In this document: positions 9,015-17,121 of the stretch, one piece after another
Position numbering within the stretch: the first letter of the stretch is position 1
Layout of the letters: every line of letters starts with the position of its first letter
Origin: Alteromonas_F sp964429915
GTDB lineage: Bacteria > Pseudomonadota > Gammaproteobacteria > Enterobacterales > Alteromonadaceae
DNA length: 64,000 bases
Assembly: GCA_964429915.1 (NCBI GenBank)
Contig: CAYSDZ010000014.1
Location: 5,690 to 69,689 of the forward strand
Reading direction: 5' to 3'
Position numbers and translations under genes: made by a program
Notes under the pieces: generated by a model
Seen by the model: only the letters and a program-made list of their open reading frames with translations
Database searches by the model: none
Told to the model about the DNA's origin: nothing

Positions 9015-9068
9015 TGGTTGTACATTTTTGCAAGTTAGCAGGAATCTGAACAAGAACCGCAAAGTCAT

Positions 9069-9094
9069 GGGCGATTCGCCCTTTTTTTGTTTTT
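9069..9094 (+). terminator. Second hairpin plus T-run in rimP leader
   Basis: gggcgattcgccc (9069-9081) followed by a run of seven T, then gttttt. It ends a few bases before the rimP ribosome binding site gggaga. Two successive terminator-like hairpins in one leader suggest transcription attenuation or an antitermination target. Confidence 0.6.
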
Positions 9095-9106
9095 GGGAGA
9101 AGCTGT

Positions 9107-9565
9107 TTGTCACGACTTGAACAAACATTGACTCAAATGTTAACGCCTCCCGTTGAGGCCTTAGGGTTTGAGATGGTTGGAATTGAATTCGTGCGTGCCG
9201 GAAAACACAGTATTTTGCGCGTATTTATTGACCATGAAAAAGGCATTGACGTAGACGATTGTGCTGATGTGAGTCATCAAGTTAGTGCTGTACTAGACGT
9301 AGAAGACCCAATTAATACTGAATATAACTTGGAAGTTTCTTCGCCTGGCATGGATAGACCCTTGTTCACTGAAGCGCATTATGAACGTTTTGTGGGCGAA
9401 ATAATCAGTATTCGTTTGTCCGTTCCAATGGACAATAGAAGAAATTTTAAAGGAACGTTATTGAACTGTGAGAATGGTCAGATTTCAGTTGAAGTCGATG
9501 GCGAAACATTCTTAATAGCAATAGCCAACATAGATAAAGGTAACCTCGTTCCCACGTTTGAATAG
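9107..9565 (+). CDS. rimP: Ribosome maturation factor RimP
   Basis: 152 residues, normal RimP length. Required for maturation of the 30S subunit. Recognised by EALGFEMVGIEFV-type N-terminal sequence (here ALGFEMVGIEFVRAG), the central GIDVDDCADVSHQVSAVLD and the hallmark YNLEVSSPGMDRPL, then a C-terminal SH3-like domain. Start is TTG at 9107, chosen because gggaga lies seven bases upstream and the sequence aligns with family N-termini. First gene of the rimP-nusA-infB-rbfA-truB-rpsO cluster. Confidence 0.95.
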   Translation: MSRLEQTLTQMLTPPVEALGFEMVGIEFVRAGKHSILRVFIDHEKGIDVDDCADVSHQVSAVLDVEDPINTEYNLEVSSPGMDRPLFTEAHYERFVGEIISIRLSVPMDNRRNFKGTLLNCENGQISVEVDGETFLIAIANIDKGNLVPTFE

Positions 9566-9610
9566 GAACGCAAAGCGCTCTGACAAATCAGAGTAGCGTG
9601 TGAGGCAAAT

Positions 9611-11107
9611 ATGAATAAAGAAATATTATTAGTTGCAGAAGCAGTATCAAACGAAAAGCAAGTACCCAGAGAGAAAATCTTTGAGGCACTAGAATACGCC
9701 TTAGCAAGTGCGACCAAAAAGAAACATATTGGTGAAATAGAAGTGCGTGTCAGCATTGATAGAAGCACAGGCGATTTCGACACTTTTCGACGCTGGTTGG
9801 TCATAGAAGATGACCAAGAGCAAGAAAATCCGTTTGCAGAATTAACGTTATCTGCCGCACAAATCGACGAGCCTGACATTAAAACGGGTGACTATGTTGA
9901 AGAGCAAATAGAGTCTATCGCCTTTGACAGAATTACCACTCAAACGGCTAAACAAGTCATTGTTCAAAAAGTGCGTGAAGCCGAACGCGCTCAAATGATT
10001 GCGGAGTATCAAGATAAGGTTGGCGAACTGGTTACCGGTACGGTTAAGAAAGTCAATCGCGACAACATTATCATCGATTTAGGGAATAACGCGGAAGGCG
10101 TGATATACCGCGACGATATGTTACCCAGAGAAACGTTTAGACCAGGCGACAGGGTTCGCGGTTTGCTTTACGTCATTCGTCCCGAAGCCCGCGGCGCCCA
10201 GTTATTTATTAGCAGAACACATCCGGATATGTTGGTTGAGCTTTTCCGTCTAGAAGTGCCCGAGATTGCAGAAGAAACCTTAGAAATAAAATCGGCTGCA
10301 CGAGACCCAGGTTCACGCGCAAAAATAGCAGTTAAAACAAACGATAAACGTCTCGATCCTGTCGGGGCTTGTGTGGGAATGCGAGGCTCAAGAGTACAAG
10401 CTGTGTCTGGGGAGCTTGGTGGTGAGCGAGTTGATATTGTGTTGTGGAATGAAAATCCGGCACAATTTGTTATTAATGCAATGGCACCTGCTGATGTGGC
10501 ATCTATTGTTGTTGATGAAGACAATAACACCATGGATGTGGCCGTTGAGTCGGATAATCTTGCTCAAGCCATAGGCCGAAGTGGTCAAAACGTACGCTTG
10601 GCGAGTCAGTTGACCGGCTGGGAACTTAACGTGATGACCGTTGACGATCTCAACAGTAAACACGAAGAAGAGAATGCCAAAGTTATTGGCGTGTTCGTAG
10701 ACGGCTTAGAAATCGACGAAGAGTTTGCAACGGTACTGGTTGACGAAGGGTTTACTACTCTAGAAGAAATCGCCTATGTACCTGTTGCTGAATTGCTAGA
10801 TATTGAAGGCTTAGACGAAGACATTGTAGAAGAGCTAAGAGAGCGAGCTAAAGCAGCGTTGACGACGAAAGCCTTAGCAAATGAGGAGTCACTTGAAGCC
10901 TCTGAACCTGATGAAGCCTTGCTCAACCTTGAAGGAATGGAACGGCACGTTGCTTATGTATTAGCTAGCAGAGGTATCGCTGATTTAGAAGCGTTAGCTG
11001 AACAAGGTACAGACGACATCAGTGATATTGAAGAGCTGGACGAAACGAAGGCAGGTGAACTTATCATGGCTGCACGCAATATCGTTTGGTTTAGTGAAGA
11101 AGAATAG
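9611..11107 (+). CDS. nusA: Transcription termination/antitermination factor NusA
   Basis: 498 residues, as in E. coli NusA. Order: RNA-polymerase-binding N-terminal domain (EILLVAEAVSNEK start), S1 domain (GELVTGTVKKVNRDNIIIDLG, about 135-200), two KH domains (DPVGACVGMRGSRVQAV; AIGRSGQNVRLASQLTGW) and two acidic C-terminal repeats (about 365-420 and 440-498). Both acidic repeats are present, as in gammaproteobacteria, where they contact the alpha-subunit C-terminal domain. Lies 45 bp after rimP and 21 bp before infB. Confidence 0.97.
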   Translation: MNKEILLVAEAVSNEKQVPREKIFEALEYALASATKKKHIGEIEVRVSIDRSTGDFDTFRRWLVIEDDQEQENPFAELTLSAAQIDEPDIKTGDYVEEQIESIAFDRITTQTAKQVIVQKVREAERAQMIAEYQDKVGELVTGTVKKVNRDNIIIDLGNNAEGVIYRDDMLPRETFRPGDRVRGLLYVIRPEARGAQLFISRTHPDMLVELFRLEVPEIAEETLEIKSAARDPGSRAKIAVKTNDKRLDPVGACVGMRGSRVQAVSGELGGERVDIVLWNENPAQFVINAMAPADVASIVVDEDNNTMDVAVESDNLAQAIGRSGQNVRLASQLTGWELNVMTVDDLNSKHEEENAKVIGVFVDGLEIDEEFATVLVDEGFTTLEEIAYVPVAELLDIEGLDEDIVEELRERAKAALTTKALANEESLEASEPDEALLNLEGMERHVAYVLASRGIADLEALAEQGTDDISDIEELDETKAGELIMAARNIVWFSEEE

Positions 11108-11128
11108 AGAACGGGGGATAAACGCATA

Positions 11129-13717
11129 ATGGCAGAAGTATCGATCGAAAAGCTTGCCGCTGATATTGGCACAACGGTTGACCGCCTGGTTTCCCAGTTT
11201 GCAGATGCTGGCATTACCAAAGGTGTTAGCGACAATGTAACTGAAGATGAAAAAAGGCAGTTGCTGGATCATTTAAGTAAGCAACATGGCAGCACTGGAT
11301 CAGAAGGTCCAAAGCGTATGACATTAAAACGCAAGACCACCAGTACCTTAAGTCTTGGTAAGTCGAAAGAAGTAAAAGTTGAAGTGCGTAAAAAACGCAC
11401 TTATGTCAAACGCACCGACTTAGAAGAACAAAAAATAGCTGAAGAAGAAGCGCGTAAAGCTCGCGAAGAAGAAGAGCGTTTACAAGCAGAAGCAAAACGC
11501 GCGGCAGAAGAAAAAGCGAAAAAAGCAGAAGAAGCGAAGAAAGCCGCGGAAGCGGAACGTGCGAAACGCGCTGAGCAAGCTAAGAAGGAAGCTGAAGAGC
11601 GCAAGCAGCAAGAAAGCGCGCTAAGCGATGAAGAGCGTAAAGCTCAGGACGAAGTGAGACAAGAAGCTGAAAGGCTTAAGAAAGCGCAAGAAGAAGAAGC
11701 GCAGAAGAAATTAGAGGAAGAAGCTAAGAAAGCGGCGGAAGACGCACGTAAACTGGCTGAGGAAAACGAGCGTCGTTGGAAAGAAGAAGAGGAACGCCGT
11801 AAAAAAGCTGAAGCAGAAGAAGTACACCTGCATTCAAATCGCTACGCGCAAGAAGCAGAAGATGAAGAAGATATGCAAGTTGAGCGTTCTTCACGTCGAC
11901 GCAAGAAATCAAAGAAAAATGCGGGTGAGCATCTTAAGCAAGGATTTAACAAACCTGCTCAACCTGTTGAGCGAATTGTAAAATTAGGTGAAACCATTAC
12001 GGTTGGCGAATTGGCAAGTCGCTTGGCCATTAAGTCAAATGAAGTCATCAAAACGATGATGAAAATGGGTGAAATGGCAACCATTAATCAGGTATTGGAT
12101 CAGGATACTGCGGTATTAGTCGTTGAAGAAATGGGCCACAAGTACGAGTTGGTCAATGATAATGCGCTTGAAGACGAGCTGATGGCCGATGCGAGTAGCA
12201 GTGATAAGTCAACACGTGCGCCGGTAGTGACCATAATGGGTCATGTTGATCATGGTAAAACATCGCTACTTGATTATATTCGACGTGCAAAAGTGGCCGA
12301 CGGTGAAGCTGGCGGAATTACCCAGCATATTGGTGCTTACAGTGTGGCCACTGATAACGGACGCATTACCTTCTTGGATACACCTGGACACGCTGCGTTT
12401 ACCGCTATGCGAGCCAGAGGTGCAACAGCAACGGATATTGTTATCATTGTTGTCGCAGCAGATGACGGTGTCATGCCACAAACCAAAGAAGCTGTGCAGC
12501 ATGCCAAAGCAGCTAATGTGCCTTTGATTGTTGCTGTAAACAAGATGGACAAAGAAACAGCCGACCCCGACAGAGTAAAAACAGAACTTTCACAAATTGA
12601 AGTTATTTCTGAAGAGTGGGGTGGGGAACACCAATTTGTCAATGTTTCCGCCAAAACAGGTATGGGAGTTGACGAACTACTAGAAGCGATAACCCTTCAA
12701 GCCGAAGTCTTAGATTTGCAAGCTGCCGCACAAGGGGCAGGGCGAGGCATTGTTATTGAATCTCGCTTAGATAAAGGACGAGGCCCCGTTGCTTCGGTGC
12801 TTGTTCAGGAAGGCGAACTTAAATCAGGCGATATTTTATTGTGTGGCGAAGAGTATGGACGAGTACGAGCCATGCGCGACGAAAATGGTAACGAGGTTAA
12901 AGTTGCAGGTCCTTCTACACCAGTTGAAGTACTAGGTTTGTCTGGTGTACCTGTTGCAGGCGAAGACGCGTTGGTTGTGAAAGACGAGCGAAAAGCAAGA
13001 GAAGTCGCTGCCAAACGTCATACTAAGAAGCGTGAATTAAAACTGGCTAAACAACAAAAAGCAAAACTTGAAAACATGTTTGCGAACATGGAATCGGGTG
13101 ATGTGAGTGAGCTTAACATTGTACTTAAAGCCGATGTTCAAGGTTCAGTTGAGGCAATAAGCGATTCACTATTGAAGCTTTCAACGGACGAAGTCAAGGT
13201 GAACATTGTTGGCTCGGGCGTAGGCGGTATTACTGAAACTGATGCCAGTTTAGCTGCTGCATCGAGTGCTATCATTCTTGGTTTTAATGTTCGAGCTGAT
13301 GCGACTGCGCGCCGCCTCATTGAAGCAGAAGAGACAGATTTACGCTACTACAGCGTGATTTACGATCTTATCGACGAAGTTAAGCAAGCGATGAGTGGTA
13401 TGTTAGCACCCGATTTCAAACAGGAAATTATTGGTCTGGCAGAAGTTCGCGATGTGTTTAAATCGCCTAAATTGGGGGCGATTGCGGGTTGTATGGTGAC
13501 GGAAGGTATTGTTAAACGTAGTAATCCCATACGAGTACTACGTGAAAACGTAGTGATTTACGAAGGTGAACTTGAGTCGCTTAGACGGTTTAAAGATGAT
13601 GTGCAGGAAGTCCGAAATGGGATGGAATGTGGTATTGGCGTTAAGAATTACAATGACGTGAAAGTAGGAGACCAAATAGAGGTCTTTGAAATTATCGAAG
13701 TTAAGCGCGAAATTTAA
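11129..13717 (+). CDS. infB: Translation initiation factor IF-2
   Basis: 862 residues. An N-terminal IF2 domain is followed by a highly charged Lys/Glu/Ala linker (about 95-230) predicted to be helical. A second IF2-N-like domain precedes the GTPase domain with G1 GHVDHGKTS (about 370-378), DTPGHAAF (G3) and NKMD (G4). The C-terminal domains that bind fMet-tRNA complete it. IF-2 places initiator tRNA on the 30S subunit and promotes subunit joining. Internal start codons could give shorter isoforms, as in E. coli, but none is provable here. Confidence 0.97.
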   Translation: MAEVSIEKLAADIGTTVDRLVSQFADAGITKGVSDNVTEDEKRQLLDHLSKQHGSTGSEGPKRMTLKRKTTSTLSLGKSKEVKVEVRKKRTYVKRTDLEEQKIAEEEARKAREEEERLQAEAKRAAEEKAKKAEEAKKAAEAERAKRAEQAKKEAEERKQQESALSDEERKAQDEVRQEAERLKKAQEEEAQKKLEEEAKKAAEDARKLAEENERRWKEEEERRKKAEAEEVHLHSNRYAQEAEDEEDMQVERSSRRRKKSKKNAGEHLKQGFNKPAQPVERIVKLGETITVGELASRLAIKSNEVIKTMMKMGEMATINQVLDQDTAVLVVEEMGHKYELVNDNALEDELMADASSSDKSTRAPVVTIMGHVDHGKTSLLDYIRRAKVADGEAGGITQHIGAYSVATDNGRITFLDTPGHAAFTAMRARGATATDIVIIVVAADDGVMPQTKEAVQHAKAANVPLIVAVNKMDKETADPDRVKTELSQIEVISEEWGGEHQFVNVSAKTGMGVDELLEAITLQAEVLDLQAAAQGAGRGIVIESRLDKGRGPVASVLVQEGELKSGDILLCGEEYGRVRAMRDENGNEVKVAGPSTPVEVLGLSGVPVAGEDALVVKDERKAREVAAKRHTKKRELKLAKQQKAKLENMFANMESGDVSELNIVLKADVQGSVEAISDSLLKLSTDEVKVNIVGSGVGGITETDASLAAASSAIILGFNVRADATARRLIEAEETDLRYYSVIYDLIDEVKQAMSGMLAPDFKQEIIGLAEVRDVFKSPKLGAIAGCMVTEGIVKRSNPIRVLRENVVIYEGELESLRRFKDDVQEVRNGMECGIGVKNYNDVKVGDQIEVFEIIEVKREI

Positions 13718-13738
13718 CCGCAAACGCCATAAATATTT

Positions 13739-13760
13739 GGGGCCAATCGGCCCCTTTTTT
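13739..13760 (+). terminator. Intrinsic terminator between infB and rbfA
   Basis: Perfect stem ggggcc/ggccccc-type (ggggcc 13739-13744 with ggcccc 13749-13754), 4-base loop, then six T. It sits inside the operon, 22 bp after infB, and should reduce transcription of rbfA-truB from the rimP promoter. Confidence 0.8.
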
Positions 13761-13789
13761 ATCGACGTATTAAAATAGGAGCGACTCAG

Positions 13790-14170
13790 ATGGCAAGAGA
13801 ATTTTCTCGTACCGATCGTGTTTCCCAACACATACATAAAGAAGTTGCGAGTATTCTACAAAATGAATACAAGCATAAAGTAGGCGATTTGCCATTGACT
13901 ACCGTTTCAGGGGTCGAAGTATCAAGAGATTTAGCGCATGCAAAGGTGTTCGTTACTTTTTACAATCAAGACGACGAAGAAACTAAACAGCAGCTTGCTA
14001 TGTTAAATGATCATAAAGGCTTTGTACGCACATTGCTTGCTAAGAGAGTAAGAATGAGAGCAGTGCCGGCTATTCATTTTCATGCTGATGGTTCGCTGTC
14101 TGAAGGTGTGAGAATTTCAACATTGGTTTCGCAAACGATTGCTGAAGACAATAAAAAACGGTCACAATAG
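13790..14170 (+). CDS. rbfA: 30S ribosome-binding factor RbfA
   Basis: 126 residues, usual length. The REFSRTDRVSQHIHKEVASIL N-terminal helix, VSRDLAHAKVFVTF (the KH-like core) and RMRAVPAIHFHADGSLSEG are characteristic. RbfA binds pre-30S subunits and helps 16S rRNA 5'-end maturation, especially in the cold. The ATG at 13790 has a nearby purine-rich site (aggagcg). It lies 6 bp before truB. Confidence 0.95.
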   Translation: MAREFSRTDRVSQHIHKEVASILQNEYKHKVGDLPLTTVSGVEVSRDLAHAKVFVTFYNQDDEETKQQLAMLNDHKGFVRTLLAKRVRMRAVPAIHFHADGSLSEGVRISTLVSQTIAEDNKKRSQ

Positions 14171-14176
14171 CGCGCA

Positions 14177-15100
14177 ATGGGAAGAAGAAAAAACGGTAGA
14201 AATATTAACGGCATCGTGCTTTTAAACAAAGCAGTGGGTGGCTCATCTAATCATGTTTTACAACGCGTTCGTCGACTTTATCAGGCCAATAAAGCAGGGC
14301 ACACAGGCGCGCTCGACCCACTTGCATCGGGCATGTTGCCGATTTGTCTTGGCGAAGCGACAAAATTTTCTGGTTTTCTTTTAGATTCAGATAAAACTTA
14401 CGAAGTTACCGCTAAACTGGGTATTCGTACCACCACTAGCGATGCCGATGGTGAGGTAGTGCAAACTCGCGCAGTGGAATCTAGTGAGGCCGAAATCCTT
14501 CAGGCAATTTCGCGATTTAAAGGTAAAAGCAAACAAGTCCCTTCCATGTTTTCAGCATTGAAGTATCAAGGTAAGCCGCTTTACTCCTATGCCAGAGAAG
14601 GCATTACAGTACCAAGAGAAGCAAGAGACATCGAAGTTTTTTCCATTTCAGATGTGAATATTGAACTGCCATTGGTGAGCATGAAAATTCACTGTAGCAA
14701 GGGAACGTATATTCGCACAATTGTAGATGATCTGGGGGAATTATTGGGCTGCGGCGCTTATGTGACACGTTTACATAGAACACGAGTCGCAGGTTTCCCT
14801 ACTGAGCAGATGTTGAGTATGACTGAGCTAGAAAACAAGTTAGCGCAAGACGGGCTTAATGCCTTAGATTCGCTACTACTGCCTATGGATACAGCAGCAC
14901 GCCAGTTGCCAGAGTTAACCATCGCTCACGATCTGGCGAGCAAGGTGCAACACGGACAAGCGATACAGGTCCCAGAGGGTGTTTCATACCATTCAGAGCA
15001 ATTAGTGAGGGTATATGACGAGCACTCACGGTTTCTCGGTGTTGGAACAGTAAAATCTGACGGATTAATTTACCCAAAACGTCTTGTGGTATACGAATGA
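14177..15100 (+). CDS. truB: tRNA pseudouridine(55) synthase TruB
   Basis: 307 residues. Forms pseudouridine 55 in the T-loop of tRNAs. Catalytic Asp47 lies in AGHTGALDPLASGMLP. Other TruB motifs are INGIVLLNKAVGGSS at the N-terminus, DSDKTYEVTAKLG, QVPSMFSALKYQGKPLY, CSKGTYIRTIVDDLG and a C-terminal PUA-like segment. Only 6 bp separate it from rbfA, so the two are co-transcribed. The rpsO promoter lies just after its stop codon. Confidence 0.96.
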   Translation: MGRRKNGRNINGIVLLNKAVGGSSNHVLQRVRRLYQANKAGHTGALDPLASGMLPICLGEATKFSGFLLDSDKTYEVTAKLGIRTTTSDADGEVVQTRAVESSEAEILQAISRFKGKSKQVPSMFSALKYQGKPLYSYAREGITVPREARDIEVFSISDVNIELPLVSMKIHCSKGTYIRTIVDDLGELLGCGAYVTRLHRTRVAGFPTEQMLSMTELENKLAQDGLNALDSLLLPMDTAARQLPELTIAHDLASKVQHGQAIQVPEGVSYHSEQLVRVYDEHSRFLGVGTVKSDGLIYPKRLVVYE

Positions 15101-15102
15101 GC

Positions 15103-15130
15103 TTGATTACCTGCAAAAGGCTTGTATAAT
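15103..15130 (+). promoter_or_regulatory. Probable sigma-70 promoter of rpsO
   Basis: TTGATT (15103-15108) and TATAAT (15125-15130), spacer 16 bp, just after the truB stop and 79 bp before the rpsO start. The near-consensus -10 supports a separate rpsO promoter, as known in E. coli. Confidence 0.65.
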
Positions 15131-15209
15131 TCAGCGCTCAAAAAGTTGGGCTGAATTAGTGATTGGCTCAATTTTGTTTCTCAATCTATAAATTTTATCG
15201 GAGAATAGT

Positions 15210-15479
15210 ATGTCACTAACTAAAGCAGAAACAGCACAAATCATTGCTGATTACGCGGTTAAAGAAGGCGACACGGGTTCACCAGAAGTACAAGTTGCGC
15301 TTCTTACTCATAATATCAATAAGTTACAAGGCCACTTTTCTAGCCATAAAAAAGACCATCACTCTCGACGTGGTTTACTTCGCATGGTAAGCCAGCGCCG
15401 TAAGTTATTGGATTATTTAAAAGGTAAGAACAGCGAACGTTACACCAACTTGATCCAACGTCTTGGATTACGCCGTTAA
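15210..15479 (+). CDS. rpsO: Ribosomal protein S15
   Basis: 89 residues, exact S15 length. Typical sequence: DTGSPEVQVALLT, HKKDHHSRRGLL and the C-terminal QRLGLRR. S15 is a primary 16S rRNA-binding protein of the 30S platform. The ribosome binding site cggaga lies before the ATG. In E. coli S15 represses its own translation through a pseudoknot in the leader; the 80-nt leader here could do the same, but this was not modelled. An intrinsic terminator follows. Confidence 0.97.
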   Translation: MSLTKAETAQIIADYAVKEGDTGSPEVQVALLTHNINKLQGHFSSHKKDHHSRRGLLRMVSQRRKLLDYLKGKNSERYTNLIQRLGLRR

Positions 15480-15510
15480 TACTTGATGTATTGCAAGTAA
15501 TTTGAAAAGA

Positions 15511-15538
15511 AGGCACCTTACAGAGGTGCTTTTTTTTG
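15511..15538 (+). terminator. Intrinsic terminator after rpsO
   Basis: Stem ggcacct/aggtgct with a 5-base loop, then eight T residues; ends the rimP-rpsO cluster. Confidence 0.8.
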
Positions 15539-15567
15539 ATCTGCTATAACATTTAGGAAGTCAGCCA

Positions 15568-16173
15568 ATGATGAGCTTTTATTTACATGGTTTTTTTCTT
15601 GGTTTAGGGCTCATTGTTGCCATAGGCGCTCAGAATGCGTGGGTATTAGGAATGAGTCTTCGTCGGTACCACGCTTATACGGTAGCGTCTGTTTGTATTG
15701 CTATTGACGCTATATTAATGGCAGTGGGGGTGTTGTTTTTTAAGCAAATACAAGCAGTATTACCCAGCTTAATTCCTTGGTTTACATGGGCAGGAGTTTT
15801 GATTTTATTATGGCTTGCATTTCAGGCTTTGATGCGTGTTATTAAAGGACAGTCAGGCTTGGAAGCCAACCAGCCCCAAATTCAGATGTCCAAATCGCGT
15901 GCAGTTATCAGTGCGTTGGCAATTTCCTTGCTTAACCCTCATGTTTATTTAGATACCGTTGTATTGTTAGGAAGCGTAGCCTCTGCGACTGAAAGGCCAT
16001 GGTTATTTTATTTCGGCAGCGCAAGTGCGTCGTTATGTTGGTTTATGTTGTTGGCATCAATGGGCAAGCCGCTTCGAACAATACTCCGCTCGCCATTTAG
16101 ATGGCGGTGTTTTGATGCAACTATCTGCCTTTTAATGACATGGATGGCATTTTCGTTGTGGGCTCACCATTGA
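15568..16173 (+). CDS. LysE/ArgO-family amino-acid exporter
   Basis: 201-residue inner-membrane protein with about five or six hydrophobic helices. The N-terminal GLIVAIGAQNAWVLGMSLRR is the LysE/ArgO signature, and SLLNPHVYLDTVVLLGS is the matching second-half motif (NPHxxLDxxxLLG). ArgO exports arginine and LysE lysine; the exact substrate cannot be read here. No LysG/ArgP regulator gene is adjacent. Either of two adjacent ATG codons (15568 or 15571) may be the start. It ends 2 bp from a convergent gene. Confidence 0.88.
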   Translation: MMSFYLHGFFLGLGLIVAIGAQNAWVLGMSLRRYHAYTVASVCIAIDAILMAVGVLFFKQIQAVLPSLIPWFTWAGVLILLWLAFQALMRVIKGQSGLEANQPQIQMSKSRAVISALAISLLNPHVYLDTVVLLGSVASATERPWLFYFGSASASLCWFMLLASMGKPLRTILRSPFRWRCFDATICLLMTWMAFSLWAHH

Positions 16174-16175
16174 CT

Positions 16176-16937
16176 TTATAACGAGGCAGGCGGTGAGCTG
16201 ACTAATTTCGTTGCCATGGCTTTGATTTCAGACTCAAGCTGAGTAATGCGTTGGGTTAGTTTTGTATTTCGTTGTTCAACTGTGGCTATTTTTTCCTCAA
16301 GCACTTTGTTTCTTTGTATTGCCTGTTGTTCGGCATTCGCTGTTTGCTCTAATTGTACATTGAGCGCAAGCAATTCATCTGCAATGGTAGCGAGTTGACT
16401 TTCAAATGAAGCCACCTTTACGCGCTGAGTTTCTCCGTTTCGTCTTACCTGACCGATCGATTCTTCTAGGCCGTTTGCAGTTTTTGTTAAAAGCGCACCT
16501 AAGTCCGCAATTTCTTTTTGATTTCTTCGCCACGCAGACGCCCATAGCTTATCCATTTGCTCCCAAAGTTCACCGGTTTTTTCACTTAATTCGGTGACTT
16601 TTACTTGCAGTGCAACGGTAGATTCGCCCATTTCTTCGTCGGTCGCGGAAAGTTTTCGTTCAAGCTGTAAAATGCGGTTCTCGGCCGACGATAATATTTC
16701 CGCCTGTTTTAAAGATTGATCATATAAATAATAAGCCGCGCCCGAAGCCGCACAAGCAATCAAAACAGCCAATGTTGCTGTAATGGGAAAACCAGATTGT
16801 TTCGCTGTTTTTTTAGTGGAAGGAGTGGCTTTTTGCGGCTTGCTTCCCGTTATTTGTTTTTTTTGTTGGTACTGTTGTCTGTCTTCGTCATCAAGGCGAA
16901 TAGTTGGAAAATCGTCATTGTTCGAATTGCTGCTCAT
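16176..16937 (-). CDS. Unrecognised membrane-anchored coiled-coil protein
   Basis: 253 residues, family not recognised. The N-terminal 50 residues are polar and Lys/Gln/Thr-rich, followed by one transmembrane helix (about 51-70, FPITATLAVLIACAASG). Residues about 75-245 are predicted to be almost entirely coiled coil, with heptad-like runs such as ENRILQLERKL and NTKLTQRITQLESEI. The topology would be N-in with a periplasmic coiled coil. It diverges from the receiver-TPR gene at 17122. A structural or envelope-spacing role is conceivable but unsupported. Confidence 0.75.
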   Translation of the reverse strand: MSSNSNNDDFPTIRLDDEDRQQYQQKKQITGSKPQKATPSTKKTAKQSGFPITATLAVLIACAASGAAYYLYDQSLKQAEILSSAENRILQLERKLSATDEEMGESTVALQVKVTELSEKTGELWEQMDKLWASAWRRNQKEIADLGALLTKTANGLEESIGQVRRNGETQRVKVASFESQLATIADELLALNVQLEQTANAEQQAIQRNKVLEEKIATVEQRNTKLTQRITQLESEIKAMATKLVSSPPASL

Positions 16938-17121
16938 GATGCCTCTTTCAGGTAAAGCGCTCGAGTCTGGGGCTGCGCTTTTGTTTAACTATTGTTGCGC
17001 TCAGTCTAGCGAAAATATGCCTATCTTGCCAATAGACAGACCTAGAGAAGTCGCTATTTTTAATCTGTTTTCTGCGCATTTACTCAATTAAACGCTACAC
17101 TCAAAGAAGAAAAAAAATTTA

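Noticed and set aside
9478..9879. 133-codon minus-strand frame across rimP-nusA
   Set aside because: Antisense to two well-conserved genes; no recognisable motif or ribosome binding site.
12243..12527. 94-codon alternative frame within infB
   Set aside because: Overlaps the G-domain of IF-2 in another frame; no support as a gene.
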